This document shows positions 46,245-55,738 of a stretch of DNA of 64,000 bases, piece by piece (positions within the stretch are counted from its first letter, which is position 1; every line of letters begins with the position of its first letter). The stretch spans positions 124,001 to 188,000 of the forward strand of contig CAKPKP010000001.1 in assembly GCA_934167495.1 (NCBI GenBank), given 5' to 3'. Under the pieces are notes generated by a model. The model saw only the letters and a program-made list of their open reading frames with translations, had not been told where the DNA came from and did not search any database. The position numbers were made by a program, and so were the translations under genes. The DNA comes from an uncultured Clostridia bacterium (GTDB taxonomy: Bacteria > Bacillota > Clostridia > TANB77 > CAG-508).

Positions 46245-46842
46245 TTAAGTTTTGGCTTTTACAATAATTCTTTTTTTATTATAATTGTTGCAAGTAACTA
46301 ATGTTAATTCTTTACAGTTAATATTTTCTTGGATTATACAAGAAATGTCAGTTGAATCAACTTCATATATTTTATATATATAATAAGTATAAGAATCACC
46401 GATTTAAATCAGTAACTATAATGGAATCGTTTTTACTTAAAGATGAGAGTTTACTAAAAAAACGGTTATCATTATAATTATGTCCAGCAATGCACAAATT
46501 ATTTTCGATATTTCCGTAAAACCTGCATGGAGCAATTTTAAGAAAATTGTAATCTAAATTGTTAAATATTGGATAATCAATGTTAATTTTATCAATTTTT
46601 ATATTACCTAAATATAAATTTGTATCAGATTTAGCAACATTTGAGTCATAAATAGACAAAATAGATAAATTTTCGTATAATGTTTTAGAAAAATTTTCAT
46701 ATTTATAATTTAAGTAAATTTTGTAAGTGTAATAAATTGATAAAATTAGTGCAAAACTAATAGAGAGTATTAGTTGTATTTTAAAAAATAAAATATATAA
46801 TTTCCTTCGATTAGATGGTTTAATAAGCAATATTTGATTCAT
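46245..46842 (-). CDS. Sortase, needs one +1 shift at CGG
   Basis: From ATG 46842 the frame gives 147 residues: a basic N-terminus, a membrane helix (~20-40), YLGNIKIDKINIDYPIFNN, and the catalytic His in CIAGHNYNDNRFF. It then meets AAT-CGG-TGA (C at 46401) and stops. Skipping that C gives GDSYTYYIYKIYEVDSTD and the catalytic LTLVTCNNYNKKRIIVKAKT, with Cys and Arg intact; total 198 residues, normal for a sortase. The junction VTDLN-GDSY is just as expected for the family. An upstream ATG at 46899 is in frame but no better supported. It may be a pseudogene, an error or recoded. Confidence 0.75.
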
Positions 46843-46907
46843 GTTTATATTATTTGTAAATAAGTAAATTATATACAAAACAAATGTAAAAAATTGCAAT
46901 TTAAGTA

Positions 46908-46936
46908 TTGACTTTTTATAAAGTATGAATTACAAT
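46908..46936 (+). promoter_or_regulatory. Promoter for the LTYTG surface protein operon
   Basis: TTGACT at 46908-46913, a 17-base spacer, TACAAT at 46931-46936. It lies back to back with the sortase start region. Confidence 0.6.
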
Positions 46937-46970
46937 ATAACTATAAATTTTAGAAAAGAGGAGTAGTATT

Positions 46971-47501
46971 ATGAAAAAAACATTGAAAATTATGATAGTA
47001 GCAGTACTATTAATGGTAATAGCAACAACAGTTAATGCTTACACAAACGATGAACTTATAACATATTTAACAAGTTCAAAAACAGTTGCTGGTAAAACAG
47101 TAACATTAACAGCAGATGAAAAAGGAGCTGTTAAAAAATATTTAGAAGCAAATCCATTATCAGATGAAGATGCAGCAGCAGTAAAAGCTAAAGCAGAAGC
47201 AGCTATAGCAGTTATGGATGAAGCAAATACAACAGACGTAACAAAATTAAGTGATGCAGACAAAGAAAAACTTTTAACATTAGTTAATTCAGCAGCTGAT
47301 ATAGCTGGAGTTACAGTTAAAGTTGATACAGCTAAAAAATCAGTAACAGTATCTGACAAAGCTGGAAAAGCTATATTTGCAGAAAAATATACAACAAGAT
47401 CAACATTAACATATACAGGTGCTAACTATGCTATGTATATAGTTCCTGTTGTAGCAATAATTGCCGTTGCTATGGTAGTTGTTATAAAAAGAAATAAATA
47501 A
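46971..47501 (+). CDS. Surface protein with LTYTG sorting-like signal
   Basis: 176 residues. Signal peptide ~1-23; the body is Ala/Lys/Thr-rich and helical (KYLEANPLSDEDAAAVKAKA). The C-terminus has LTYTG, a hydrophobic helix (YIVPVVAIIAVAMVVVI) and KRNK. The layout matches a sortase substrate with an altered motif. The following gene, two bases away, is a sortase, so substrate and enzyme are in one operon. GAGGAG precedes the ATG. This protein family occurs as a short clostridial surface protein of unknown role. Confidence 0.72.
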   Translation: MKKTLKIMIVAVLLMVIATTVNAYTNDELITYLTSSKTVAGKTVTLTADEKGAVKKYLEANPLSDEDAAAVKAKAEAAIAVMDEANTTDVTKLSDADKEKLLTLVNSAADIAGVTVKVDTAKKSVTVSDKAGKAIFAEKYTTRSTLTYTGANYAMYIVPVVAIIAVAMVVVIKRNK

Positions 47502-47503
47502 TA

Positions 47504-48112
47504 ATGAAAAATGTATTTAAAGCAGCTATTATGTCAATAATAGTTGCTTTTTTATTTATTGCTATTCTTTACACTATAATATATGTTTGCGTAGGCGATC
47601 AAATAATTGAGGCAATATCGCTAATAAATAAAGTAGCAATGGATAATTCGATGGATAAAACAGGAATAACAGAGATAAAATTGAGTGATAACAATAAATT
47701 GGTAGAATATCCTGAATTTGGAGCACAGTATGGAACCATGAAAATAGAATCAATAGGTGTAGACTTACCATTATATTATGGCAATACTCTAGATATATTA
47801 AAATATGGAATTGGTCAATCTAGTGCAGGATATTTTCCAAGTCAAGGAGGAAGTATAATCTGTATGGGACATAATTTTTCCTCTATGCTTGCGAGTCTAC
47901 CAAAAACAGAACCTGGCGAGGAAATTGTTATAGAAACTACATATGGTACATTTACATATGTAATTTATGATAAAAAGATAATAGATGAAACTGATTTTGA
48001 TGCATTACCAGTACAAGAAGAAGAAGAAATTTTAATGTTATATACATGCTATCCTATAGGAAATATTGGTCATGCAGGACAAAGATATGTGGTATATGCA
48101 AAATTAAAATAA
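47504..48112 (+). CDS. Class D-type sortase
   Basis: 202 residues. N-terminal membrane helix (~8-31); the sortase barrel starts at GTMKIESIGVDLPLYYGNTL. The catalytic His is in IICMGHNFSSML, Cys in LMLYTCYPIGN, and Arg in GQRYVVYAK; TCYP fits class D. It should join surface proteins with the nearby LTYTG or LPYAG signals to the wall or to each other. No strong ribosome binding site precedes the ATG, suggesting translational coupling to the upstream gene. Confidence 0.87.
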   Translation: MKNVFKAAIMSIIVAFLFIAILYTIIYVCVGDQIIEAISLINKVAMDNSMDKTGITEIKLSDNNKLVEYPEFGAQYGTMKIESIGVDLPLYYGNTLDILKYGIGQSSAGYFPSQGGSIICMGHNFSSMLASLPKTEPGEEIVIETTYGTFTYVIYDKKIIDETDFDALPVQEEEEILMLYTCYPIGNIGHAGQRYVVYAKLK

Positions 48113-48130
48113 TTGATAGGAGAATTGAAT

Positions 48131-48973
48131 ATGAAAAAGGTAATAAAAGGTATTTCATATGTATTATCTTTTGTATTAATGATATGTATTATAGCTATAA
48201 TTGCTATAAATATTGTGAAAAGTAAAATTTTAAATAAAGAATATATAGTAAAATCATTAGATGACGTTAACTATTATTCACATATATCTGAAAATATTGA
48301 TAATGGTTTTGAAAATTATTATTATCAATCAGGGTTAGAACACTATGTTATAGAAAATTTATATGATGAAAATAAAGTAAAAGCAGATACAATGCAATTA
48401 ATAGATGCTATATATAATAATACAGAACTTAATATAGAAACAGATTCAATAAAGGAAAAATTAAGAGCAAATATTGATGATATGCTAGAGAAACAAAATA
48501 AAAAGATAGAATCTTCTGAAAAAGAAACTGTAGAAACTTTTATAAATTTAATAGCAGATACATATAAAAGTGAGATAACTATATATGAATCTGGAATAAA
48601 ATTAATATCAAAAGTTATTAGTAACATAGAAAAAATTATGAACAAATTAAGCCAAATTGTTATAATTATAACTCTAATTATATTTATAGCAATAGCAGTA
48701 ATTAATATTAAAAGTCTAACTGATGTAGCAAATTATTATGGTATTTCTATATTTGCTTCTGGATTAATATGTTTAATATTAAAAATAGCAATAAATGGTT
48801 TTATAAATATAAATAAATTATTTACTTTAAGTAAATCAGTAACTGAGTTAATAAAATTTGTTTTATTAGATATATTAGGAAAAGTACAAATAGACTCAAT
48901 TATTTTACTTTTAGTCGGTCTTGCACTTATATTTTTAAATGCAGTAATTAAAAATAAACAAGAACAAATATAA
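48131..48973 (+). CDS. Membrane protein of unknown function in the sortase operon
   Basis: 280 residues from ATG 48131, with TAGGAGAA upstream. A membrane helix at ~8-30 is followed by a ~135-residue charged extracytoplasmic region (~32-165). Three to four helices follow (IVIIITLIIFIAIAVIN, ISIFASGLICLILKIAI, DSIILLLVGLALIFLN). No family recognised. Its place after the sortase suggests a role in surface protein assembly, unproven. Confidence 0.6.
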   Translation: MKKVIKGISYVLSFVLMICIIAIIAINIVKSKILNKEYIVKSLDDVNYYSHISENIDNGFENYYYQSGLEHYVIENLYDENKVKADTMQLIDAIYNNTELNIETDSIKEKLRANIDDMLEKQNKKIESSEKETVETFINLIADTYKSEITIYESGIKLISKVISNIEKIMNKLSQIVIIITLIIFIAIAVINIKSLTDVANYYGISIFASGLICLILKIAINGFININKLFTLSKSVTELIKFVLLDILGKVQIDSIILLLVGLALIFLNAVIKNKQEQI

Positions 48974-48987
48974 AAAGGAGAGATTTT

Positions 48988-49989
48988 ATGAAAATATTAG
49001 TTACAGGTGGAATTGGCTATATAGGTTCACATACATGTGTAGAATTATTAAAAGAAGATAATGAAATAGTAATAATAGATAATTTATCTAATTCCAATAT
49101 AGATGTAATAAATAGATTGGAGAAAATTACATCTAAAAAAATAAAATTATATGTAGAAGATTTGCTTAATAAATCAGCAATAGATAAAATATTTGATGAA
49201 AATAAATTTGATTTAGTAATGAATTTTGCAGGAGTCAAAGCAGTGGGTGAATCTGTTAAAGATCCATTAAAATATTATATGAATAACGTTGTAACAACTG
49301 TTAATTTACTAGATATTATGAGAAAACATAATGTGAAAAAATTCATTTTCAGTTCAACAGCTACTGTTTATGGTGTACCAGAAACAATACCAATAACAGA
49401 AGATGCAAAGGTTGGAAATACAACAAACCCATATTCTACAACAAAATATATGGTTGAAACAATATTAAAAGATTTATATAAATCAGATAATTCATGGTCT
49501 ATAGCTATATTAAGATATTTTAATCCTATAGGGGCGCATGAAAGTGGGTTAATTGGTGAGGCACCAAATGGAATACCTAACAATTTAATGCCATATATAT
49601 TAAAAGTAGCCGGAAATGAATTACCATATTTAAATGTTTTTGGAAATGATTATAATACTCATGATGGAACAGGAGTTAGAGATTATATACATGTTGTTGA
49701 TTTAGCAAAAGGACACGTAAAAGCAATAAAAAAATTAAATGAGAAAAATGATGTATATATATATAATTTAGGAACTGGAATTGGATATAGTGTTTTAGAT
49801 ATAGTTAATAATTTTGAGAAAGTAAATAATATAAAAATAGATTATAAAATTACAGAAAGAAGACCAGGAGATATTGATGAATATTTTTCTAATCCAGAGA
49901 AAGCCAAGAATGAACTTGGATGGGTAGCTGAAAAAAATATTGAAGATATGTGTAGAGATTCATGGAATTGGCAAAAAAATAATAAATAG
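48988..49989 (+). CDS. galE: UDP-glucose 4-epimerase
   Basis: 333 residues. NAD-binding GGIGYIGSH at 7-15, the catalytic Ser/Tyr/Lys set (FSSTATVYG, YSTTKYMVE), RYFNPIGAHESG and GVRDYIHVVDLAKGH. It interconverts UDP-glucose and UDP-galactose for envelope glycans. AAAAGGAGA precedes the start. Confidence 0.94.
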   Translation: MKILVTGGIGYIGSHTCVELLKEDNEIVIIDNLSNSNIDVINRLEKITSKKIKLYVEDLLNKSAIDKIFDENKFDLVMNFAGVKAVGESVKDPLKYYMNNVVTTVNLLDIMRKHNVKKFIFSSTATVYGVPETIPITEDAKVGNTTNPYSTTKYMVETILKDLYKSDNSWSIAILRYFNPIGAHESGLIGEAPNGIPNNLMPYILKVAGNELPYLNVFGNDYNTHDGTGVRDYIHVVDLAKGHVKAIKKLNEKNDVYIYNLGTGIGYSVLDIVNNFEKVNNIKIDYKITERRPGDIDEYFSNPEKAKNELGWVAEKNIEDMCRDSWNWQKNNK

Positions 49990-49998
49990 GAGAGTTAT

Positions 49999-50919
49999 AT
50001 GTTTTTTGATGCACATTGTGACAGTATATCAGTTGCTTTAGATAAAAAAATATCTATATGCGATAAAAGTCTTAGCTTTAATTTAGAAGATGCTATTTTA
50101 AATTTACCTTATATTCAAGCTTTAGCTACATTTGTAAATCCAAAATATAAAGATGGGTTTAAAAGAGCAAATGACATATTGGATAAATTTTATAAAGAAT
50201 ATGAAAAAAATAATGATAAAATGTTTATTATTAAAAATGCTTGTGATATGCAAAAAAATAATGAAAAAGTCGGAATTTTATTAACGATAGAAAATGGAAG
50301 TGCAATAAACACAGAACTTAAAAATGTTGAAAAACTATATAATAGGGGAATTAGAGTAATGTCTGTGACTTGGAATGATGACAATAGTTTAGGTTGTGGA
50401 GCTCTTACTAAAAATGATACAGGTCTTACTATGCTTGGAAAAGAGTATATAAAAACTTTAAATGAAAAAAATATAGTAGTTGATGTATCACATGCATCCC
50501 CAAAAACTTTTTATGATATAATAGATTTGTCTCAAAACGTTATTGCAACACATTCTTGTAGTAAACATATATGCAATCATCCGAGAAATTTAACAGATGA
50601 TCAGATAAAGAAAATTGCAAGATTAGGTGGAGTAATAGGTATTTGTTTTTATAAAGGATTTTTAAGTGAAAATGAAGAAGTATCTTCAGATGACATAATA
50701 AAGCATATTATGCACATTATAGAATTAGTTGGGATAGATTATGTCGGACTTGGGAGTGATTTTGATGGCATGGAAAAGGAATTTTACCCAAAAGATATAA
50801 AAAATGTAAATGATATGAAAATAATAATAGAAAAGTTAAATAAAGAAGGTTTAAACGATAAACAAATAGAACAAATTACAGGTGAAAACTTTTTTAGATA
50901 TATAAAGCAAAAAATTTAA
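49999..50919 (+). CDS. Membrane dipeptidase family (M19) hydrolase
   Basis: 306 residues. FFDAHCDS supplies the first metal ligands, LLTIENGSAIN the bridging Glu, VDVSHASPKTF and ATHSCSKHICNHPRN further His ligands, and GLGSDFDG the end of the barrel. M19 enzymes cleave dipeptides, including those with D-residues. Nine bases after galE and probably cotranscribed. Confidence 0.9.
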   Translation: MFFDAHCDSISVALDKKISICDKSLSFNLEDAILNLPYIQALATFVNPKYKDGFKRANDILDKFYKEYEKNNDKMFIIKNACDMQKNNEKVGILLTIENGSAINTELKNVEKLYNRGIRVMSVTWNDDNSLGCGALTKNDTGLTMLGKEYIKTLNEKNIVVDVSHASPKTFYDIIDLSQNVIATHSCSKHICNHPRNLTDDQIKKIARLGGVIGICFYKGFLSENEEVSSDDIIKHIMHIIELVGIDYVGLGSDFDGMEKEFYPKDIKNVNDMKIIIEKLNKEGLNDKQIEQITGENFFRYIKQKI

Positions 50920-50947
50920 ATTATTTATAGCTAAAGATGGAGGTATT

Positions 50948-51802
50948 ATGTTATTACACAAAACTAAAGTATATGCTTTTGTAGGCCCATCTGGAACTGG
51001 TAAAAGTTATAGAGCACAGATGGTCGCAGGAGAAAATAATATAAATTATATAATTGATGATGGACTTTTAATAAAAGGAAATGAAGTAATAGCAGGAATT
51101 TCTGCAAAAAAGGCACCAACTAAAATAGAAACAGTTAAAAATGCATTGTTTGTAAAAGAAGATCAAAGACAAAATATGATAAAAACAATTAAGAAGTACA
51201 AACCTGATTCTATACTTATATTAGGAACTTCAGATGGTATGGTTGCAAAAATTGCTGAAACACTAGAATTGCCAGAAATTTCAAAAACTATCTATATAAA
51301 TGAAGTTGCGACCGAAGAGGAAATGGAAACAGCAAGAAGGACAAGAGTAACCCAAGGAAAACATGTAATTCCTGTACCAACATTCGAAATAAAAAAAGAT
51401 TTCTCTGGCTATTTAGTAGATCCTTTGCAAATATTTAAATCTAGAGGTAAAGGAAAAAGAGCTTATATATCAGAAAAATCAATAATAAGACCAACTTTTA
51501 GTTATATTGGTAATTTTCAAATCTCAGATACAGTATTTAAGCAAATAGTAGAAATAGTCTCAGAAAAAATAGAAGGTATACATAAAATTATAAGAACTAG
51601 AATAACAAAGACAAAGGATATTAATGATGGAATTTATATTTATATTGAGGTTGTTTTAGTATATGGATACAATATAGAAGAGGCTTTAAATAAGCTGAAA
51701 ACTAGAGTAAAAAAAGATATAGAAAATTTAACAGCAATGAGTGTACTTGGAATAGATATAGTGGCCAAAAATATATATATTCCTGAAAAGGAGGACAAAT
51801 AG
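50948..51802 (+). CDS. P-loop protein fused to an Asp23/Gls24-like domain
   Basis: 284 residues. Walker A GPSGTGKS is at 13-20 in an N-terminal ~150-residue NTPase-like region (IIDDGLLIKGNEVIAGISAK; SILILGTSDGMVAKIAETL). The C-terminal ~110 residues (SYIGNFQISDTVFKQIVEIV ... YIYIEVVLVYGYNIEEAL, MSVLGIDIVAKNIYI) resemble the Asp23/Gls24 envelope-stress domain. The combination is uncommon. It is one base from cmk. The NTPase substrate is unknown. Confidence 0.65.
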   Translation: MLLHKTKVYAFVGPSGTGKSYRAQMVAGENNINYIIDDGLLIKGNEVIAGISAKKAPTKIETVKNALFVKEDQRQNMIKTIKKYKPDSILILGTSDGMVAKIAETLELPEISKTIYINEVATEEEMETARRTRVTQGKHVIPVPTFEIKKDFSGYLVDPLQIFKSRGKGKRAYISEKSIIRPTFSYIGNFQISDTVFKQIVEIVSEKIEGIHKIIRTRITKTKDINDGIYIYIEVVLVYGYNIEEALNKLKTRVKKDIENLTAMSVLGIDIVAKNIYIPEKEDK

Positions 51803-51803
51803 T

Positions 51804-52481
51804 ATGGGATTTATTGTTGCAATAGATGGACCAGCAGGTAGTGGCAAAGGAACTGTTACAAAAATTATAGCAGATACACTAAATTTAATTAATATAGATA
51901 CAGGTGCTACATATAGATGCGTAGCTTTAGAGACTATAAATAAAAATGTGAAATTAGAAGAAATAGATAAGATTGTTAAATTATTAGATGAAATAAAAAT
52001 AGAATTCAAGCGTGAAAATGGTGAATTCAAATATTTATTAAATGGCGAAGATGTAACTAGTAGAATAAGACAAACAGATGTGAATAAAATAGTTTCTCAA
52101 GTTTCAAGTATACCAGAAGTAAGATACAAAATGGTAGATTTACAAAGAAAAATAGCAGAGAATAAAGATGTAATTATGGAAGGTAGAGATATTGGAACAT
52201 ATGTGTTTCCAAATGCAGATGTAAAAATATATTTAGATGCTTCTGTAGATGTAAGAGCTAAAAGAAGATATAAAGAGAGCCTAGAAAAAGGAATAGATGT
52301 AACATATGAAGAGATTTATAATAATATAAAGATGCGTGACGAAAATGATATGAATAAACCAATAGGAGCTTTAAAAAGAGCAGAAGATGCTATATATGTA
52401 GATACATCTTTATTAACTATTGATGAAGTTTCTAAAAAATTAGAGCAAATTATTTTGGAGGAATATAATAAGAGAAGATGA
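51804..52481 (+). CDS. cmk: Cytidylate kinase
   Basis: 225 residues. P-loop GPAGSGKGT at 9-17, DTGATYRCVAL for nucleotide placement, EGRDIGTYVFPNADVKIYLD, and RDENDMNKPIGALKRAEDAI in the CMP-binding/lid part. It phosphorylates CMP and dCMP. AAGGAGG precedes the ATG; it overlaps plsC by four bases. Confidence 0.96.
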   Translation: MGFIVAIDGPAGSGKGTVTKIIADTLNLINIDTGATYRCVALETINKNVKLEEIDKIVKLLDEIKIEFKRENGEFKYLLNGEDVTSRIRQTDVNKIVSQVSSIPEVRYKMVDLQRKIAENKDVIMEGRDIGTYVFPNADVKIYLDASVDVRAKRRYKESLEKGIDVTYEEIYNNIKMRDENDMNKPIGALKRAEDAIYVDTSLLTIDEVSKKLEQIILEEYNKRR

Positions 52482-53065
52482 AAAAAATATTAAGATGCAT
52501 AATAAAATTTTTAGTATATGTTTTTTTAAGGATTGTATTTAGAATAGAAATAATAGGACAAGAAAATGTTTTAAATGAAGGAGCTTATATTATATGTGGT
52601 AATCACAGAAGCAATTGGGATCCTGTATTTTTGGTTATGTGTACAAAAAGGAACATGCACTTCATGGCAAAAAAAGAGTTATTTAAAAATGGTTTTGTTA
52701 AATATTTAGCAGATGTATTTGATATATTTCCAGTAAGTAGAGGAACTAGAGATATGGCTGCTATGAAAAAATCATTACAAATATTAGAAAACGGTGAATG
52801 TTTAGCTTTATTTCCAGAAGGTACAAGAAATGGATTAGAAAAAAACGGAAAGGCTCAAAATGGAGCTGCTTTTATGTGCTTAAGAACAGGAACACCGGTA
52901 ATTCCAGTGGGAATAAGTGGAGAATTTAAACCTTTTAGAAAAATAACAATACATTATGGAAAACCATTAGATTTTAGTGAATACTATTCTAAAAAACCAG
53001 AAAAAGAAGTATTAGATAAAGTAAGCCAAGAAATAATGGATGAAATAATTAGATTGACAAAATAA
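52478..53065 (+). CDS. plsC: 1-acyl-sn-glycerol-3-phosphate acyltransferase
   Basis: 195 residues. The HX4D catalytic pair is His43/Asp48 in GNHRSNWDP, and the second motif LFPEGTRNG lies near 104-112. A hydrophobic N-terminus (~5-22) anchors it to the membrane. It makes phosphatidic acid. It follows cmk as in many clostridia; rpsA/ispH, often next, are not here. Confidence 0.92.
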   Translation: MKKILRCIIKFLVYVFLRIVFRIEIIGQENVLNEGAYIICGNHRSNWDPVFLVMCTKRNMHFMAKKELFKNGFVKYLADVFDIFPVSRGTRDMAAMKKSLQILENGECLALFPEGTRNGLEKNGKAQNGAAFMCLRTGTPVIPVGISGEFKPFRKITIHYGKPLDFSEYYSKKPEKEVLDKVSQEIMDEIIRLTK

Positions 53066-53180
53066 TTAAAATAATATATAATATTTTGGTGATGTTGAAC
53101 TATATTATGTATACTAATGCATAATATTATAATAGAAATATTTAATATTCATAATCTTCATAATTAAAGGGGTAATAAAA

Positions 53181-54992
53181 ATGATTAATGAAAAAATTAG
53201 AAATGTAGCAATAATTGCACACGTAGACCATGGTAAAACAACATTAGTAGATGCCATGTTAAAACAAAGCGGAATATTCAGAGAAAATGAACAAGTTGCA
53301 GAAAGAGTTATGGACTCTAACGATTTAGAGAAAGAAAGAGGAATAACAATTCTTTCTAAAAACACATCTGTAAGATATGGAGACATTAAAATAAATATAG
53401 TAGATACTCCAGGACATGCTGATTTCGGTGGAGAAGTAGAACGTGTTTTAAAAATGGTAGATGGCGTTGTTTTATTAGTAGACTCTTTTGAAGGAGCAAT
53501 GCCTCAAACAAGAGAAGTCCTTAAAAAATCTTTAGCATTAAATTTAAAACCTATAGTAGTTATAAATAAAATAGACAGACCAGGTGCAAGACCTCTAAAA
53601 GTTGTAGATGAAGTATTAGAATTATTTATAGAATTAGGTGCTAATGATGAACAACTTGATTTCCCTGTTGTTTATGCTTCTGGTAAAAGAGGAATTGCAA
53701 CAATGGATTTAAATCAAGAAGGAAAAGATTTAAAATGTTTATTTGAAACAATAGTAAATACAATCCAACCACCACAATGCGATATGGATGGAACAATGCA
53801 AATGTTAGTATCTAATATAGATTATGATGATTATGTAGGAAGAATTGCTGTAGGAAGAGTTGAAAGAGGAAGTATTGAAGTTGGAATGCCACTTGCTATA
53901 TGTAAAAAAGATAAAACAGAAAATTCTAGAGTAGCTAAATTATACACATATGAAGGACTAAAAAGAGTTGAAGTTGAAAAAGCAGAAGCAGGAGATATTA
54001 TTGCTTTATCTGGAGTTGCAGATATTAATATAGGAGATACAATCTGTGATTACAATAATCCAGAAAAAATACCATTTGTTGATATAGATGAACCAACAGT
54101 ATCAATGACTTTCAGTGTAAATAATGGACCACTTGCTGGAAAAGAAGGACAATTTATAACATCTAGACATATTAGAGATAGATTATTTAAAGAACTAGAC
54201 AGAAATGTTAGCTTAAGAGTAAAAGAAACAGAATCACCAGATTCATTTGAAGTTTCAGGACGTGGAGAATTACACTTATCTGTATTAATAGAAACAATGA
54301 GAAGAGAAGGGTTTGAATTATTAGTATCAAGACCAAAAGTTATAATAAAAGAAATTAATGGTCAAAAATGTGAGCCAATAGAAAGATTAGTTGTTAATGT
54401 ACCAGATGATTGCATTGGAACAGTAATCGAAAAATTAGGAAAAAGAAAAGCAGAAATGGTTAATATGGAACCAGCAGAAGAAGGACATACTAAAGTTGAA
54501 TTTAGAATTCCTGCAAGAGGTTTAATTGGATACAGAACAGAATTCCTTACAGATACAAAAGGAAATGGAACAATGAACCATATATTTGATTCATATGAAC
54601 CATATAAAGGAGAAGTTATTTCAAGAGTTAGAGGAACAATAGTTGCTTTTGAAGGCGGAAAATCTGTAACGTACGGATTATATAATGCACAAGATAAAGG
54701 TGATTTATTTATAGGACCAGGTGTTGAAGTATATGAAGGTATGATAGTTGGTTTAAACTCTAGAGGAGAAGATTTAGCTATAAATGTATGTAAAGAAAAA
54801 CATTTAACAAACACTAGAGCTTCTGGTTCAGATGATGCACTTCGTTTAGTACCGCCAATTCAAATGTCATTAGAAAAAGCTATTGAATTTATAGCAGATG
54901 ACGAACTTGTTGAAGTAACACCAAAAAGTATAAGATTAAGAAAGAAAATATTAGATAGTAAAGAAAGAGAAAGAGCAGCAAGAAGTAAATAG
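53181..54992 (+). CDS. typA: Translational GTPase TypA/BipA
   Basis: 603 residues. G1 AHVDHGKTT near 12-20, G2 RGITILSKN, G3 DTPGHADFGGEVER, G4 NKIDRPGARP; the C-terminal TypA-specific part includes RIPARGLIGYRTEFLTDTKG. It aids ribosome assembly at stress or low temperature. The GGGG ribosome binding site is a little atypical (AAAGGGG). Confidence 0.97.
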   Translation: MINEKIRNVAIIAHVDHGKTTLVDAMLKQSGIFRENEQVAERVMDSNDLEKERGITILSKNTSVRYGDIKINIVDTPGHADFGGEVERVLKMVDGVVLLVDSFEGAMPQTREVLKKSLALNLKPIVVINKIDRPGARPLKVVDEVLELFIELGANDEQLDFPVVYASGKRGIATMDLNQEGKDLKCLFETIVNTIQPPQCDMDGTMQMLVSNIDYDDYVGRIAVGRVERGSIEVGMPLAICKKDKTENSRVAKLYTYEGLKRVEVEKAEAGDIIALSGVADINIGDTICDYNNPEKIPFVDIDEPTVSMTFSVNNGPLAGKEGQFITSRHIRDRLFKELDRNVSLRVKETESPDSFEVSGRGELHLSVLIETMRREGFELLVSRPKVIIKEINGQKCEPIERLVVNVPDDCIGTVIEKLGKRKAEMVNMEPAEEGHTKVEFRIPARGLIGYRTEFLTDTKGNGTMNHIFDSYEPYKGEVISRVRGTIVAFEGGKSVTYGLYNAQDKGDLFIGPGVEVYEGMIVGLNSRGEDLAINVCKEKHLTNTRASGSDDALRLVPPIQMSLEKAIEFIADDELVEVTPKSIRLRKKILDSKERERAARSK

Positions 54993-55002
54993 AATTTAAA
55001 CA

Positions 55003-55050
55003 AGAACGTGTTTTTTGATACAATAAAAGTATCAAGTAAATGCGTTCTTA
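55003..55050 (+). terminator. Nested hairpin between typA and the methyltransferase
   Basis: Outer stem AAGAACG/CGTTCTT and inner stem TTGATAC/GTATCAA (loop AATAAAA), joined by unequal internal stretches. There is no T-run after it, so it may be a regulatory or RNA-processing structure rather than a terminator. Confidence 0.45.
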
Positions 55051-55080
55051 TTAATACATATAAAGTGAAGGAAAATAAAA

Positions 55081-55671
55081 ATGATAAATGAAGAAGAATT
55101 AAAAGTTTTAAAATCAAAAGCTTTAGATGATCATATTCCTATAATAATGGATGATACATTAGAAGTAATCAGAGAAATATTAGAAAATGAAAAACCTAGT
55201 AGAATTTTAGAAATAGGAACAGCAGTGGGATATTCTGCTAGTCAATTTGCAAAATATACAGATGACTCATGTATAATAGATACAATAGAATTAGATGAAG
55301 AAAGAGCAAAACAAGCTATAGAAAATGTTAAAAAAATAGGTGTAGAAAGTAGAATAAATATAATTGTAGGAAATGCTGTAGATATATTACCTACATTAAA
55401 TAATAAATATGATATAATTTTTATTGATGCAGCTAAAGGAAAATATCCTATATTTTTGAATGAGTCTTTAAAATTAATAAATAAAAATGGTTTAATATTA
55501 GCAGATAATATTCTATATAAGGGATATGTAATGAGTGATTATAATAAACACAAACAAAGAACTGCTGTAAATCATTTAAGAGAATATATAAAAGAAATAA
55601 CTGAAAATCCAGATTTTGAATCAAAAATATTAGAAGTAGGAGATGGACTTTCAATAACAAGAATAAAATAA
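55081..55671 (+). CDS. O-methyltransferase (caffeoyl-CoA OMT-like family)
   Basis: 196 residues. SAM motif I RILEIGTAVGYSAS at ~41-54, DTIELDEERAKQA for motif II, DIIFIDAAKGKYPIFL (metal/catalytic Asp), ILADNILYKGYV. The size fits the small bacterial O-methyltransferase family that includes the TrmR tRNA 5-methoxyuridine methyltransferase, a plausible role here, though a small-molecule substrate cannot be excluded. Confidence 0.85.
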   Translation: MINEEELKVLKSKALDDHIPIIMDDTLEVIREILENEKPSRILEIGTAVGYSASQFAKYTDDSCIIDTIELDEERAKQAIENVKKIGVESRINIIVGNAVDILPTLNNKYDIIFIDAAKGKYPIFLNESLKLINKNGLILADNILYKGYVMSDYNKHKQRTAVNHLREYIKEITENPDFESKILEVGDGLSITRIK

Positions 55672-55689
55672 CTTTAAATATATGTAAAA

Positions 55690-55718
55690 AAACTGCTCTA
55701 TTGTAGAGCAGTCTTTTT
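55690..55718. terminator. Terminator after the methyltransferase
   Basis: AACTGCTCTA-TTG-TAGAGCAGT followed by CTTTTTT; A-rich on the other side, so it may work for the minus strand too. Confidence 0.85.
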
Positions 55719-55738
55719 TGGTACCTTAAAAGCAAACT

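Noticed and set aside
55003..55050. Riboswitch before the O-methyltransferase
   Set aside because: Only two short nested stems with no conserved ligand-binding core I recognise; recorded as a hairpin only.
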